Program-made: the position numbers and the translations under genes | Assembly: GCA_022578965.1 (NCBI GenBank) | Contig: MU400586.1 | Coordinates: 124,001-188,000, forward strand | Origin: Xylaria sp. FL1777 | Lineage: Eukaryota; Ascomycota; Sordariomycetes; Xylariales; Xylariaceae | Direction: 5' to 3' | DNA: 64,000 bases | Shown here: positions 22,472 through 35,856 of the stretch, piece after piece | Layout: every line of letters begins with the position of its first letter | How positions within the stretch are numbered: the first letter of the stretch is position 1 | Notes under the pieces: model-generated | What the model was told of the DNA's origin: nothing | Database searches by the model: none | What the model saw: only the letters and a program-made list of their open reading frames with translations

Positions 22472-22989
22472 ATCACCACGCCTACGTGCCCCGCACATAA
22501 CAGCAAAGCGAATAAATAGTTACCTATAGCGCTATAGGTGCTGAAACAAGGCAGGATCCATGAACTAACATACTCGGTTCTACATAAGTTGTGACCCTCG
22601 ATTCAAGGCCATGAAGCTATGATCGATACCCGCATAAGGTAAGTTATTACTCGTCATAGAACAAGTAAGATTATGAAGTATACATACCAACACGTTGAAA
22701 CCAAGACATCTCACAAAGAAATCCCCTTTCACAATAGACTTGGAACTTCTTTTTGTTTACCAAAGGACTCTATCTCGAGTGAGCCAAAGGCACTTAGCAC
22801 TTACAAAGGGACACAGCGAACAATAGCTTAACCTACCTATATAAGAATATCAGATACTATAACCAAGAATACAAAATGCAGCTGGCTATGTACTCCAATC
22901 CAGAGTCAATAGTGTCGCGGCGGTGCCGGACCCCAACAATTCTATAACCAACTCAAGTACTCATTCACTAGACTTACTATTTAAATATC
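22472..22989. other. intergenic with TATA box
   Basis: Mostly AT-rich. TATATAAG at 22838-22845 is about 145 bases before the next ATG and is the probable core promoter of the acidic protein gene. Nothing else seen. Confidence 0.45.
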
Positions 22990-24054
22990 ATGGCGACCGA
23001 ACTAATTGAAGCCGAAGCGACAGACGCTAAAGGCAACAACATGCAGGCACCAGAAACTAACATGGAGTCTCAGAATACGGAAACTCAGCCTAAAGAGATC
23101 GAGCAAGTCAAGGCTTCAGTTACGGAGGTTCAAAAAATGGATACCTCAGTCGAAATAGAAACTCAGTCTGAAGAAACCCAATTAGTAGGTAGTGAAGGAG
23201 AGGAGACCAAATCAACAGAAACCCATGGAACATCCGAAGATGAGGAAGTCGAATCAATGGAGATCGAGAGCGAAACAGAAGCTGAAGATATCGAGCTAAC
23301 GGACATCGAAACGGCAGAACCCGAACCAGGAGAAGTGGAAGCGGTAGAATCCAAACCAGGAGAAGTCGAAGCGGTGGAACCTAAACCAGTCGAGGTCGAA
23401 GCAGCAGAACCTAAAGAATCACAGACGAGTAAAGTAACAACCAGAAAACTGCCATTCGACCCAGCAAAGATCAAAGCAGCGGCGGCGGCTAAATCAAAGG
23501 GGGTCAAGACAGCAGGAAGCAAGCCAACAGGAGTGAAAAAGACAACAACGAGCACAAAGCCGAGAAAACCCAGCAACAAGAAAGAACCATCAGTAGACGA
23601 CATACTCTCGAAGGCACGCAAGTGGCTCGTGGCGCCGACGTCGTGGATGATCAGAAATCCAGAAACGGGGTGCTTCGGGCTCTCGAACCGACACCACGCA
23701 GGCGAGCGCAGCGAGATCACCATCGCGCACACCGAGGACTGCGACTGTCTGGACGTGCGGCTGCTGCACATCAGCCAGCACGTCGAGGGCCTGGTGAAGA
23801 AGAAACTGCTCGCGCGGCGGTCGCGCGACGCATTTGTCGTCGCTACTAAGCTCCGCGGGGACCTTGCGCTGACGATTCCCGCGGCGCTGCGCTTCCCGGC
23901 GGTGAAAAAGCAGGTCATTCGTCGGCCGAAGGGGGAGATCGAGGCTGAGCTCGAGGTGGTTAATATTGTTGAGGTGTATAATCAGCAGCAACTTGTTGAG
24001 AAGTGGAAGAGTTTGGAGGCGTATAAGGCCAGGCCAATTTGGAAGGATTGGTGA
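22990..24054 (+). CDS. acidic repetitive protein with conserved-looking basic C-terminus
   Basis: Single exon, 354 residues, start in good context (tatcATGGCG). Residues 1-150 are dominated by Glu, Thr, Ser and Val, with imperfect repeats of the type Glu-Pro-x-Pro-Gly-Glu-Val-Glu-Ala-Val (three to four copies around 112-140), probably disordered. Residues 150-200 are Lys/Ala/Thr-rich. The last 150 residues look folded: Arg-Lys-Trp-Leu-Val-Ala-Pro-Thr-Ser-Trp-Met, a Cys-Asp-Cys and a charged helix-strand pattern, ending in Trp-Lys-Asp-Trp. Codon use changes at about 23600 to strongly GC-rich, marking the folded part. No signal peptide. No family recognised; a nuclear or cytosolic place is likely from composition. 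Confidence 0.7.
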   Translation: MATELIEAEATDAKGNNMQAPETNMESQNTETQPKEIEQVKASVTEVQKMDTSVEIETQSEETQLVGSEGEETKSTETHGTSEDEEVESMEIESETEAEDIELTDIETAEPEPGEVEAVESKPGEVEAVEPKPVEVEAAEPKESQTSKVTTRKLPFDPAKIKAAAAAKSKGVKTAGSKPTGVKKTTTSTKPRKPSNKKEPSVDDILSKARKWLVAPTSWMIRNPETGCFGLSNRHHAGERSEITIAHTEDCDCLDVRLLHISQHVEGLVKKKLLARRSRDAFVVATKLRGDLALTIPAALRFPAVKKQVIRRPKGEIEAELEVVNIVEVYNQQQLVEKWKSLEAYKARPIWKDW

Positions 24055-24133
24055 GTTGTGTGTTTTTGCTACGTCGGTTATCCTGACTGCTGTCTTTGTT
24101 TGCCACTCTCGTTCATCGGTTATGGCGGGCGGC

Positions 24134-24135
<2 letters not shown>

Positions 24136-24167
<32 letters not shown>
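24136..24167. repeat. 32-base poly-T tract
   Basis: Uninterrupted run of T downstream of the acidic protein gene. It may mark the 3' end of a degraded retroposed sequence in minus orientation, or simply be a slippage tract; no target-site duplication was found by eye. Confidence 0.8.
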
Positions 24168-24170
<3 letters not shown>

Positions 24171-27100
24171 CCTTTCCACCCTTTTTTTCTTCATGGTAGT
24201 GACTTGGTAAATGTTGGGCATAGTAATTATTCTTAATCGTAGTTGGTTCGCTTTGATGAGAGTCTTGACTCGTATGTTTGCAGCCTCTGTTCACCTTGTC
24301 CTTGGCATGATTGCCATGAGTCATCCATCTAACGTATGAATACACGTTGAAGTGGTGAAGTCCTAATGTCAGCTGAACTTCCGGAACGAGCGGTTCAGGG
24401 AGTATGCGAATTGAGACGCGGCATTAACCTCGTAGTAAAAAAAAATTGCTGAAGCATCTGATTGTTCTTGACGGAGCTGTTGTTCCCGCATCCGTCTCCT
24501 TAGGGGCGTATAGAACATATGAACTATGTTTAGTGTGCGCTATAGCCAACCCCCGGCTCTCTTGGTATAGTATAAGTGTCCCTGGCCTAAGACACACGGT
24601 TAGTTTGTTTTCAATCGGAAAAGGCCTCAATGAAGATCCGCCGCTACCGGGCTCTCATGCGTTAATTATAGCAGCAGGCTGCGGCCGACTTAGGTGTTAG
24701 AATAGCCTTGCGCCGCTTAACGGCACGGGTGGTTACCTTATGAAGTCGGGATATATAGGCGACGAGAGTACACCTTGAGGTGGGCACAACGGCAGCCATT
24801 ACCAACGGGGTACCGGTACAATGTAGTGCAGCAAGGGTACCCGATTCAAGCCACAGGCAGCGTTGGCGTTGCACTACATCTTGCAAGGATCGGGACAGTC
24901 AGTATCTACTGCGTACTGCGTACTCGCTTCCCGCGTATCTAACCATGCAGCCTAAGACGAGGCGAGCGCGCCCGAAGACAGAAGGGTCAGCTCGGCATTA
25001 GGCACAATGGCGATGCATGCACGAAGACGCGTGGCCGTCTGCTGAGACCCTAGCGACATCCGCATAAAGAGTCAACAGCGTTTACTGTAACGAGACCAAC
25101 ACAAGAAGCCTACGTTGATCCTATAGATCATGAGACAATGGCTTCTCTGGCCATTAGGCAGTATGGGTCCTCATGCAGGGTTGACCCACGATTACTTGAG
25201 CCTCAGCGAGCTCACACTCATTCGTGCATATTCGGTGCGAGCTGAATAAAGCTTAAATCTTGATGAGGACAGATGGTGTGCCTTCGCCCATTTCGCATGA
25301 TAGGATAGCACCGGCGCGTTTGAAGAGCGTCATTACAAGAAGAGGTGAAAAGTACTTACTCCGGGAAGAAGGATGCTTTAATCTCTCATGAAACGTAACG
25401 TTTCCCATCCGTTAAGCCTTGTTGGGTTGGATCGTTGGATTCTAGAACGCTGACATCTCGGTTTGGTCGGCGCATCGGTTTTTTCAGACCGTTCTAGAAA
25501 CCCATCAAGGCACCCTTCACGCACGATAGTGCCGCGGGGTGGCTTACTTCGCACATCACGTCCAGGGTTGGCGCTGGCCCAAATTAAGGTAGGTATGCAC
25601 AGATATGTACGTCGTTAAGTCCGATGGTGATATTTTAGAAGATTGGTTTGTATCACAAGGTCGATATCACGGTCGGCCAGTCGGTAGCGAAGAATGTAAA
25701 TAATGTCATGCGGATTACTTCCTGTCCTTGGCAACTAACACCGCTCGTAGATGGCGAAAACGGGTGCCCTTTGGAATGAGTACCTTAGGGAAACGGGCGT
25801 AGAGTATAGATAGCTAAGGCGGGCGGAAGGGATTTACGCGGACAGGACCTAGGCAACGCGACTATAGAGTACCTAAGGTGAATAGCGCGTCATTAGTACA
25901 TAGACCGGACACGTGCTACAGGGCAAGGGATTGAAGGCGCCTAAGAGAGCTTGGGAGCGGGAATATGTTCGGATCTTCGCGCTGTTGACATGCCATGAGC
26001 GGCAATGACGGTTGCTCTTTGCCGTGAGATTTTCTATAGGTATTTTGCGCGATTCGTGAATATGCACATACTCATTAAGCTGCCACATCTCGGAAGACGG
26101 CACGGGCACCTCTGTCAGCTCGAAGACCAAATGTAACAATCTTCGCTGCGGTAGATGGTGGATGACGGATGGACAGCCCTAGAGGCTTGCGAAGACCGGC
26201 GTTGCATGACAGGTCGGTTATAGAGCTGCCTTAGTCGACGAATAAAACGGAAGACGAGAAAGTACGGAATGACGCTGCTCCCCCCTGTCGGCTGCTGTGC
26301 TGCTCGGCGGACCAAACAGCCCGTTCGAGGCCAGATGGTGAATAATGATGATGAATAAGTTACGCCCCAAGGGGTTGCTGTTGCTAAGACGTACCGAGAG
26401 CTGAAGCATTCGTATCGAGTCTCGACTGGGCGACAGGACATCCATGATTCACCTCCATGTCGGGGAGTAGGGATATTTATTGATCGTCATAATCGCTCAC
26501 CATCCTAACTACCGGTACCACTCTGATGGTTTTCATGTTGTACAGATTCGGCGGGGAGTTAAGTACTGTAGTCTTCCAGCAGATGATCTTGAATGGAAAT
26601 CTCCCCACAAATCTACCACCCAGCTGGGAAAAGAAGATTGGGTGCCGCATTTCATCTTGCATTAGCTACGAGCGACGATCGTTTGCCGCGTCTTTGACGA
26701 TCCCTTGTTGATCCATCATCGAATCTCGATCCCCCGACGGAGCTGGTGCCATGTGGCTGCTAGCAACAGGGTCCGCCTTCTTATCCAACTCCGCGGTACA
26801 TCTGCTACGAAGGCCCGTAATACCGGATGGATGTTTGGTGTGGACATCGATCTACCTACTCAGTATGACACGGCCTGTGACACGTGAAGCGGGATCTTGG
26901 GTGGATTATTAATGAGGAATGGCTCTTTACATAGTAGCCATTTGTAAGACGTCTCATCTGCGATCTCGATGATACACAATCCGCACACGCGTTGCACACA
27001 CATGGTACACATACGCAACGCACACCCGCCGGTCAGCAGCGAGGTACTTTGTGGTTTGGATTTGTTGCTCATAGTATACACAGAGGTGGTTATGCCGCAC

Positions 27101-27776
27101 ATTTACGGAGTGTTGAAGTCTCAATAAGGGCGCCCCATCGGTGGATTTTCGGTCTTGGCTCAAGTTGATTGATTCATTCTCATTTCCACAGAATTGGTAA
27201 TACGGCCTATTTTTATTTTATCTTATGTTTATTTTTATTTCTTATTTCTTATCTGTACTTTTTCCTTCTTGTTTTTTCACAGAAAAGAATACTGGTACTT
27301 ACATTAGTAAGTATATGCTAAATTGACCGAACTGATTCAGCACCGATTGTACACTCTCCACCGGCAGCACCACCCTGACAGGACCCTGAAGTGACAATCG
27401 TTCTCTTCTCCGCTTATCTTAGTGACAATACTCCTCGGCTAGATACGACTTCGTCGAACGGCGCGTGACGATCATCTGGGGAGTATTTGGATCAGCCAAA
27501 AAAAAAATAATAACCTTCACAAATAAGGGTTCTGTGAAGGTTGTATGTAGCGTTGAATCACAAGACGATACCCATGAATATCACCGTTTGATTTATGCTT
27601 GACATGATGATCAAGTGGGCATGGAGGATGTGTGCAAAGTGCCTAGGTGTGTGTACACATACAGACCATACAGACAGTAGGTAGACTGGATTATCCAACT
27701 TCTGGGTCATCACAGCAGCATGTTGCGCAGTGTGGATCGGCTTCTGGCTGATGTATCGGGATTCCCTCGCTGCACA

Positions 27777-27850
27777 TGCTGTAGGTATGTAGGTACTTAC
27801 TCTGCCGTCAATGGCACTAAGCCTAGGTAGCATAGGAGGTACCTAGGTAC
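27777..27850. repeat. TAGGTA/ACCTAGGTAC micro-repeat patch
   Basis: Several copies of GTAGGTA, CCTAGGTA and the palindrome GTACCTAGGTAC within 75 bases. Similar patches recur at 28440-28500, 49680-49735, 50280-50345 and 50820-51000. Confidence 0.6.
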
Positions 27851-29220
27851 TCACTCCGAAACTGCCCAGGTGCTAGTTAGCGTAGGTAGCTAATTGCTGT
27901 AGTCGATACAGCAGTGGTCTACACCACCTTACTACCTACGTAAAGACACTACCTACTGCGATATAGGTAGTGTACGGTCCAGTACGGAGCGAGGACGGAA
28001 AGCCCGCAATCGCATATCGTGCCGAGCGTCGCGGTGACGGGACGAGGCGAGTCGCCGAGTTACGCGCGTACCCGCTGTTGAGACCAGTTTCATCTTCATT
28101 AACCGTACAGTACCGGGTCGCAGTCGTACACACACTACTACCCACGTAGTACATGCGCCGTGAGCAGCGGTTATTCTGCTTCCTATTTGGCACAGGCCCT
28201 CCTCGGTTCAATGTGATGCAGTAGGTAGCAGCTATGTCGAATTGCAAATCGCCGATGCACTACCGTACTGGCATGACTTGGCAATTTGCTTTTCGACCCC
28301 TCCTTTGCTGGTCCTACATATACTGCGTAGGTTCTCTCATTCACACCAATACCGCTACATCGTATAGACAAACGTGCTACGCTAGGCCGGGTGGACTCCT
28401 CGATGGTTATCCAGCTTCTTTCCACCAGTAAGTATTCAGATGTAAGTACCTACTTAGTAAGTAGACGCACTGCAGAGATAGCATGCACTAGGTAGGTACT
28501 TAAAGTAGATGTGTAGTGCAGCACTGGGAGTGACCTCGACAGGGGTAGAGAGGCAACTGACCACTCAGCTCACACGGTGGATGAAGGGATGCGAATCTTG
28601 CCCCTCTCAGATGGGATTGATGAGAAGTCGATGTGCAGTACATGTAGGTAGGTACCTGTGTCATTCTCTTCCCCTCTATTTGCGCTAGATAGGCCTAGCG
28701 TCGAAGGTGAATTTAGCCAATAAACAGTAGCATTCTTCCCGTGCACCTTGTGCTAGGACTATTATGTGCGTAGGTAGTACTGAGTAGTCATTGCCGCCTC
28801 CCATCGCAGTTGTATGCAGACCTCTGAAGATCGCCGTCTCAACGCTCGAGATAAACTACTTTGAGATCTCGATTCACGGCCAATGCCCAAACAATTGTTT
28901 GAATAAGTAGCGTAAAGAGAGCGTTTCCCCCAAGCGACAAGCATTCTCAGGACTTTGGAATAATATCTTAGGTACTTACCTATACTATTGTAAGACACTT
29001 CGAATCATTACACCGAACAGCTTCCGCCTCCCGAGTCACATTTCGCTGGCAGTCCATTTTGTTTGCCAACGTCTTTTTACGGGGCTTTTCCTTGTCGACA
29101 GTACCTGATCTTAAAGCCAGTACCTTGTGAAAATGCTGCCTAACAGGGCAATTTGTATATTGTGCAGGGCGCACATTTATTACGTGGTCGTACACTTATT
29201 TCAAAAAGAGAGAAGGGGGT

Positions 29221-29238
29221 AAAAAAAAAAAAAAAAAA
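29221..29238. repeat. 18-base poly-A tract
   Basis: Uninterrupted A run in gene-free DNA, preceded by GGGGGT. No neighbouring coding remnant. Confidence 0.75.
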
Positions 29239-30006
29239 GCCACAGTCGTTATCACATGGATCTGTATCACACGGAGGCGCAGTGTGAGCCCAAGTAAGAA
29301 GTTGTCCTCAGAAGCCCAGGAGCCCGAATATACCGAGCAACACGACTTACTATTATAGCAGTGCGCACATATAAGCTCAGCCTACTTGACCTGCGCACCT
29401 ATCTTAGCACCCGCTTGGTCCCTGTCAGGCAACAAAAGAAAGATGACTATTTCCTATTCAAGCTGCTTTATTTCATTATATGTAGTACTTGATACTTACC
29501 AACGCGTCCCCCTCAGCGTAGCATTCTACAGTACAGTAGCAATTCTTCATTACAAGTTCCAGCCAGCCCAGTGCTACAGTAGCTACTAGTGGCATTCGCT
29601 CGGCATTCGCCCCCACTGAACAACCAGGCCCCGTTGCTGCCCAGAGTCCAGACAAAGTACTACCTGTTTCGGTACACTGCACTAGGCCGCATCTGCACTG
29701 GGCTGCGGAAAGGTTCAGTGACCCATACCTCGCAGGGGGTACCTGGTCCTGCCTGTGACACACTAGATACGCTAGAACACTGGGCATCTGACATCCGCTG
29801 GACGGTTCATAAAGGCAGCCAGATCCTTCTCGTTTCACACATATACTTTGTTTGCTTCCTAGATCAACAACACAACACAACAAAGCGGCCCGCCACGAAA
29901 GCTTCTGGCTTTATCTTCTGCCAGCTCGAGCACCTCTACAATACACCTTGGCTCCAGAGAGCCACAGACTTTGAAGACATCTCTTGTCTCAGCGCACCAC
30001 TTCGCC

Positions 30007-30261
30007 ATGTCTACTACCAGTCGCCCTGCCACCACGCAATATTCCAGCTCCTCCTCTACATCGTCGACCGACTCAGACAATTCCTACAGACTCAGTATGG
30101 ATACTCGGCCCGTAGCCTCGGTGGAGGTGCTACGTTGCCTTCGCTGCCACCGTCACGTGGAAACAACATCAACAGATGACCTCGCTTCCACTGGGATGAT
30201 CCGTGTGGGTTTCAACCTGTACTACTGCACGAAGTGTGCGGCTGCAGTTGGCTATAAATGA
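30007..30261 (+). CDS. small double-CxxC (zinc-ribbon-like) protein
   Basis: 84-residue protein, ATG at 30007 in good context (cgccATGTCT). The first 35 residues are Ser/Thr-rich and disordered. The C-terminal half has Cys-Leu-Arg-Cys, about 26 residues, then Cys-Thr-Lys-Cys, a four-Cys pattern able to hold one zinc ion, ending Val-Gly-Tyr-Lys. Short proteins of this form (Ser-rich head, CxxC...YYCxxC tail) are widespread in filamentous ascomycetes but have no known function. No intron is needed and no signal peptide is seen. It stands alone in micro-repeat-rich, gene-poor DNA, yet its frame and Cys pattern look preserved. Confidence 0.75.
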   Translation: MSTTSRPATTQYSSSSSTSSTDSDNSYRLSMDTRPVASVEVLRCLRCHRHVETTSTDDLASTGMIRVGFNLYYCTKCAAAVGYK

Positions 30262-31710
30262 GGTGCCTTACCAGCATTTTACTACATTGTTCGCTCATGA
30301 AGGTTCACACCGATTGGCGAAGACCGACTAAAACTCTCCAAAACGGATAGTATTAACCTTGAACGATTACGACCTCGGATGGAAACCCGTGTTTAGAGCA
30401 GGGCGCATATTCCATGCGCTCGAGGATCGGGAATATAGTTGCCGTCGCTCCACGAACAACAACAACTAGACGATAACTGCATACGAAGAAATAGCAGTGA
30501 GCTTATCCCTCCTACAGACCAAATAGGAGGGACGAAGATCTAGGCCCAATACTAGGGACAACCTGGCAGCATGGATAAGCTGCAGCACTTTCCCAGTAGG
30601 TTGGGTCTATGAACCAACTGCTTGGATTTCGTCCCAGGCTCAGGGTCTGACCCTGATGATCGGTCGCGCAAATTGGTTCCTGATAGGCAACGATCATCAA
30701 TTTCCAAATTTATCACTAGGGATCTACACCTCATTTCAGGGGATGCTACACACAGCTGCGCACATCGGAACCAGGCTTATGGCTAGACATTCCTGGGCAG
30801 AGCTCCATACCGATTGGCTGCGATTGAGATAAGGCTGGTTGTCTATCTACATAGTACGAACTGGCGACACGAAGCTCAATCGAGTGGCATAGTACAATGA
30901 TATCAGCAATTGCTTAATATGGATCACGCCGCCGTCCCCATCAACTTGATATAGAGCGCCCAGGTCGACCACTATTCCCGCGCGTCGTCACCCTTCACCT
31001 TTCACCCTTCCACCCTTTCTTGTCTCGTTCATGACTTCCAGCTGGCTGGAATCGATGCTGCGGCTCACAAATAACTAATGTCACTGTCACCGGATGGAGC
31101 GGACGCGACACGTATACGTGTACGCTGTCACAACTTTCTAAGGCTTCAGGTCGGAGGAGGTGGAGCAGTCTACCCTGTCCCCACTATTTGCAGGATCTAG
31201 CGGACTGTCCGTTTTCCCAGACTCGGGACTACGATGACAGGACTTCGCTTAGTCCTCGGTGGTGCGACAATGGGGCGGCTGTGCATTCGCCTAAGTTCCA
31301 TTTTTAAAAATTTCTTCTCATGAGTTATGATGGATAATAATACCCTAATTTGTCGAACTGAGTAAGCGTTTGTTAGATGAGATACCACAATCCAATTTAC
31401 ATGATTTCTGTCCTCACAATCGCATCCCTCTTGCTTTGGTGGTGTTGCATGACGTCTTGGCCCCCAGCGGTAAGCTTAAGCAGACACGAACTGCACAGAG
31501 CCGTAACAGTCGACATCATCAAGGCGTGTGTGCCGTAATCCTTGTCGCTATCCAACGTCATTTGGATATATAATTATAGCTACCCTAGACCGCCTCCGCC
31601 AATCAAGCCTCTTCTCCACTGCGGTCCTGATTGCGACAGCCTAATTGGCCGTTTTTGGACCTCTCAAGACTTTCGGTTCCAAGTGATTGAAAATGAAAAC
31701 CAACATGAGG

Positions 31711-31734
31711 TGTGTGTGTGTATGTGTGTGTGTG
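31711..31734. repeat. (GT)n microsatellite
   Basis: 24 bases of almost pure TG repeat with one A interruption. Confidence 0.8.
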
Positions 31735-34700
31735 CTTCTGCCTACGTGTACGGCATAGCACACAATGTTACAGTAAATCACTGTTACAAATCACTCACAT
31801 ACATACGCAGTACTTACATACATACATGAGGTACCTAGCTAATGCTGAGCAGACGCACGTTCAGCTGATTGACTCCGGTGTGTAAAAGACATCCTGATCC
31901 CGGTCTGTCGGAGCGAAGGTGGCCTTTGGGGCCCGGTGGATGGCCAATTGGCGGAGGAGGAGGAGGCTTGCAGGGGGCGCGCGCGGGCCCCCGACGGAGT
32001 AGGTAGTAGCAATCTAGTATACGCAGTATCAACGTCGGCGACGTATATGTGAACGTTGCCCGAAATAAGACCACCGTGATGTACAAGATATGTATGAATG
32101 AACGAAGAATCGGAATTTTCATACCACGATGGTACGATTGTGTGCGCGCGCGAGCGGGAAGGGGGTTTCAATCAGAGGGGAGAAAGGACCTTGGCGAATT
32201 GAGATAGGTACAGAGAGATACCCGGGGAAAAGGTTTTGGGGGGGCTTGCGAGGCGCATAATTGTGACCGCTGCGACCGCATCATAAGTATGCGTAGGTAC
32301 ATACTATGGTACCCTGTCGCGCGCGGGCCGGTTCACTTCTCGCTTTGTGTGTGTGTCCGTGTTGTCTTTTTTTAACCGTCACAAACTAACAACTACTATA
32401 CTATACTATACTGTAGATAGAGTAATGGGTTGCAAAAAGTGATTGTTGCGGACTCTTTTTTGGGACTAATTAAGCCTTCCCCCTCCCTCCCGGCCGTCTC
32501 TCTGGTCTGTCAAAAGTCGCATTGCAGTAGAGCGCAGACGCCGCAGCAATACCTACACTAGTTAATCTTCGGCTATGCAGATATGCATACCAACCCTGAA
32601 ATCGAACCCTGAAGTTGCAGCGTTCCTTGTGCTTTTGGCTGCCTCGGCGGGCGGCTTGTAACGTTTCGCTATCGAAGTTCCTTGATTCATATAGCTGGAG
32701 TAGGTTTTTGTTTGCAGATAGTCTAAGTAGGTATGGTATGTACATGTGTGCTATATTTGAAAAGGGGGCTGAGACGTGGCAACAAGTTGAGATGCATCAC
32801 ACGCAATCTACAGCTGGGCTGATGCTGCCCACGTCGTCTGTTTGTGTTTCAAAAGAGGTAAAAGAGGTAAATTTATTCTTGAGACACATGTCCAAAAAAA
32901 ACTCGTTAAGTTAGACACGAGGGTTGGAGAATTACTTGAGTTAGGAAGGTAGTCTTAGTATATGTGAGTTACGGCATACCTACTATCGGATACCGGTAAC
33001 CTCCGGGATCCACCGCGTTAGTAAAGCAAGCTTACTGAGTATGTAGGTGACTATGACGATTGTAATTGGCATCTCTTCTCGGAATAGCTTCATTTCAACG
33101 CCATTTAAATACGAGAAAGGTCTCTTTGCCATAGCCAGCAAGCGACCATAGCCTGAAATATCGAATACGACTACAATTGCTTGTCGTCGCTCTCTTGGCC
33201 TAATCTTTTTGCTATAATCTCATCCCCGTCCAACGCCCGCATCATGGTGGTGCTGCGTGCTATATTACCTACCTCGGCCCCCAAGCCTTTTGGAGCTGTG
33301 ACCCTCCCTCCCGGGCAATCAGGGTCCGGAAAGATAAAGCTGGGAGTGCACACCATAGGTAAGGGGAAGTATTGGACTGGGGTACCTACCGCCCGCAACT
33401 GCACGACGACATCATCGTGCGCCTAACTTTATGGCATGCTTCCCGTCGTTTTCCATGCGTATGCATCGCATGGCTTGTTTCTGCTCCTGCACGTCGCAGT
33501 CAGTGGACGTGTGTACATACTGCGTGCAGTAGTATACAGGATAGTATACCTATGATATATTTCTCTCAATCGCGTCACCACCCCCGTTACCCACCCCTTA
33601 TATCCCTCATGACACCTATAGTATACGCTCCCAGTGCCGCACACGCTTAGGACAGGCATTATTCTTATTGGTATAGCCGCGGAGATGGCGCCTCGGTGGT
33701 GGTCTCAAGTGGTCGGATATGCGAGGAGAAGGGGAAGGGGGCAGAATCACAACCCCACAGTTACACTCGTCAACATATCTAAGGTGGCATTTCGCAATCA
33801 ATCTGCGTATTTTGCCCTTTGGAAGGAGGGGATGATGGGGAAAATGGGAAAATGATGAACTGCAAGATATAAAACGAAATAATTAAAACGAGATAAAATA
33901 AAAAATGAAAGAACATAATTTTCTGCAACAGCCGTTTAGTCAAACAAGCTTTGCATGATTCCAAGAACTGGTATTGATTGATTGGTTGGGTTAGTTTATC
34001 TGCGCAGCCGCCTCATTTTGAGACAATACCAGGTAAGGTAGTAGCTAATCTTCCCCAAATACCCGTATCGCGGGTTTTGTTCACAACCGCCTTCCCCGCG
34101 AATTGTGCCAGATAGGTAGTTCGAGCCAGGCCTCCCGTGGGGGATTTTCACAAGTGTCACAAGATAACGACTACGTACTACTATGATGGAGGCGGCGAAT
34201 TTATTGAGTTGTCAGGGTGATATTAGGTAGGTCTAAGGCCCCAACCAGAAGCGGAATAGGAAAAAGTGAGGTTATTCACAATCCTACGCTCGCCTTGTTT
34301 GATTCGCTGGCCAATTGTCGTTGGATCGGAGGGCGCTCCGTCGATCGAGACTATGCCACTTCTGGGGATCGTTAGATTGGATTCTGACGACGACGGGTTA
34401 TAATTGTTGGTTAATATTAGGCTGGGCGAGTTGTGGTACGGCATATCAATGATATCACCATCTCAGTCGTCATCGAGCCTAATTTCCCCAAACTCCCGAT
34501 ACCAATCACCCCGCACCGATTTTCACGCGCTGCAGGTTACGCCACATCTGAGATGACATGTAGTGTGTTGTGCTGTTTCAATAGGGCAGACCTGGTAAGG
34601 TTGCGCCATGTAATGACGATAATGCTGTCACCTGATCTGACTTAATCAAGAGAAATTAAGATTCCGAATAATCTATTTGCGACCTTATCGGTGATTTCGC

Positions 34701-35839
34701 AGGCGGGAAAGTGGCCATGCGGGAGGAGACCGGTAGAAGCCCATACTGCGTATACCCTAGTACTCGGATACAGAGACTGATTCCCTCCCCATCAATGCCC
34801 AGTCTACGCCAAGACCCAACACGATCTCGGTGATCAGGCACGATTCTGGTAGCACGGCATGAGTAGGGGGCCAAACAAGACAAGGGGGAGGCTCATATTT
34901 TTTTTAATGATAAAAACTGTAAAATAGATAATTAGATAAAATGAAAGAATAAAATCGTGTCCCCGGCTTCATTCACGGACGTACCGGAGCAATGGGAATT
35001 TAACGGCGCATTCGTAGATAGTTCGCTATTCGCCTTCCGAGCAAAAAGCGTTAGGACTAAGCCGGCAAGTATCTTCTACTTACCTGGGTATACACAAGTA
35101 AGTACGCACTTTGGAATCATCAAGGTGAGAAGATCCGGCACACCCGTGGCCGAAGATAAAACGGCCCCCCTCTCTGCGAACGCTCACCCAGCATACGGAG
35201 AAGATTGGAAGCGAAAAGGCGCGGCGTGCCCGAAACGACATTACGACTTGCTGTATACCTGGCGTACATATATTATTTTTACTGGCTAAAATCAAGTTTA
35301 CGTGATGATACCTTGCGCGATTGTTCCTACAGCAAGCAGGCTTACAGGAACGAATTTAGCCTACCGGCGTTGCATGCCCCTTTGCACGCACGACGAGGTT
35401 TCCCAAGCCAGGCACCGCCAGACCCGACTGTTTGGTTCTCGCGGGCCAGGCCCGGAAATAAAAAACCAAGAGAAACAGACTCTGCAGCCTTCGCCGGCTT
35501 ACACTGAAAAAAAAAAAAGAGATGAGTCAGTTCCTGGTTAGTGGTGAGTGGTCACGATACCATGCCGAATTCAATATTTCCAACGCAATATTGGAGCCAA
35601 GACCTGCTTTTGCTTATCTGTCTCGCAGAATATTACTAAATACGGGCGCACACCCATCCTTTTGCGTGCTGAACTGGGCTCGGGATTTGATAGGACGTAT
35701 TGAAAACAGGCGCTGACAGATGATCACGACGCTGAAGCATCTCCGTTTGAAGATCCCTATACCCATTCCGCTATAAGCTGGCAGGCGCACTCATCCAATG
35801 ACCAGGACGACAGACTTCGACAACAACTTAGGTCTCGTA

Positions 35840-35856
35840 TTTTTTTTTTTTTTTTT
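35840..35856. repeat. 17-base poly-T tract
   Basis: Uninterrupted T run in non-coding DNA. Confidence 0.75.

Larger units (their letters stand above)
24055..30006. other. 6 kb gene-free region
   Basis: No supported gene. From 24.3 to 26.9 kb the composition is close to normal but frames are short and on both strands. From about 27.2 kb there are many TAGGTA/ACCTAGGT micro-repeats (for example 27777-27850 and 28440-28500), an 18-base poly-A at 29221-29238 and an AT-rich stretch near 27210-27290. No tRNA, rRNA or transposon domain recognised. Confidence 0.5.

Noticed and set aside
23163..24345. Two 251-codon minus-strand frames opposite the acidic protein
   Set aside because: Mirror readings of Glu/Thr/Ser repeat codons and of the poly-T tract; the plus-strand frame has the better start and a TATA box.
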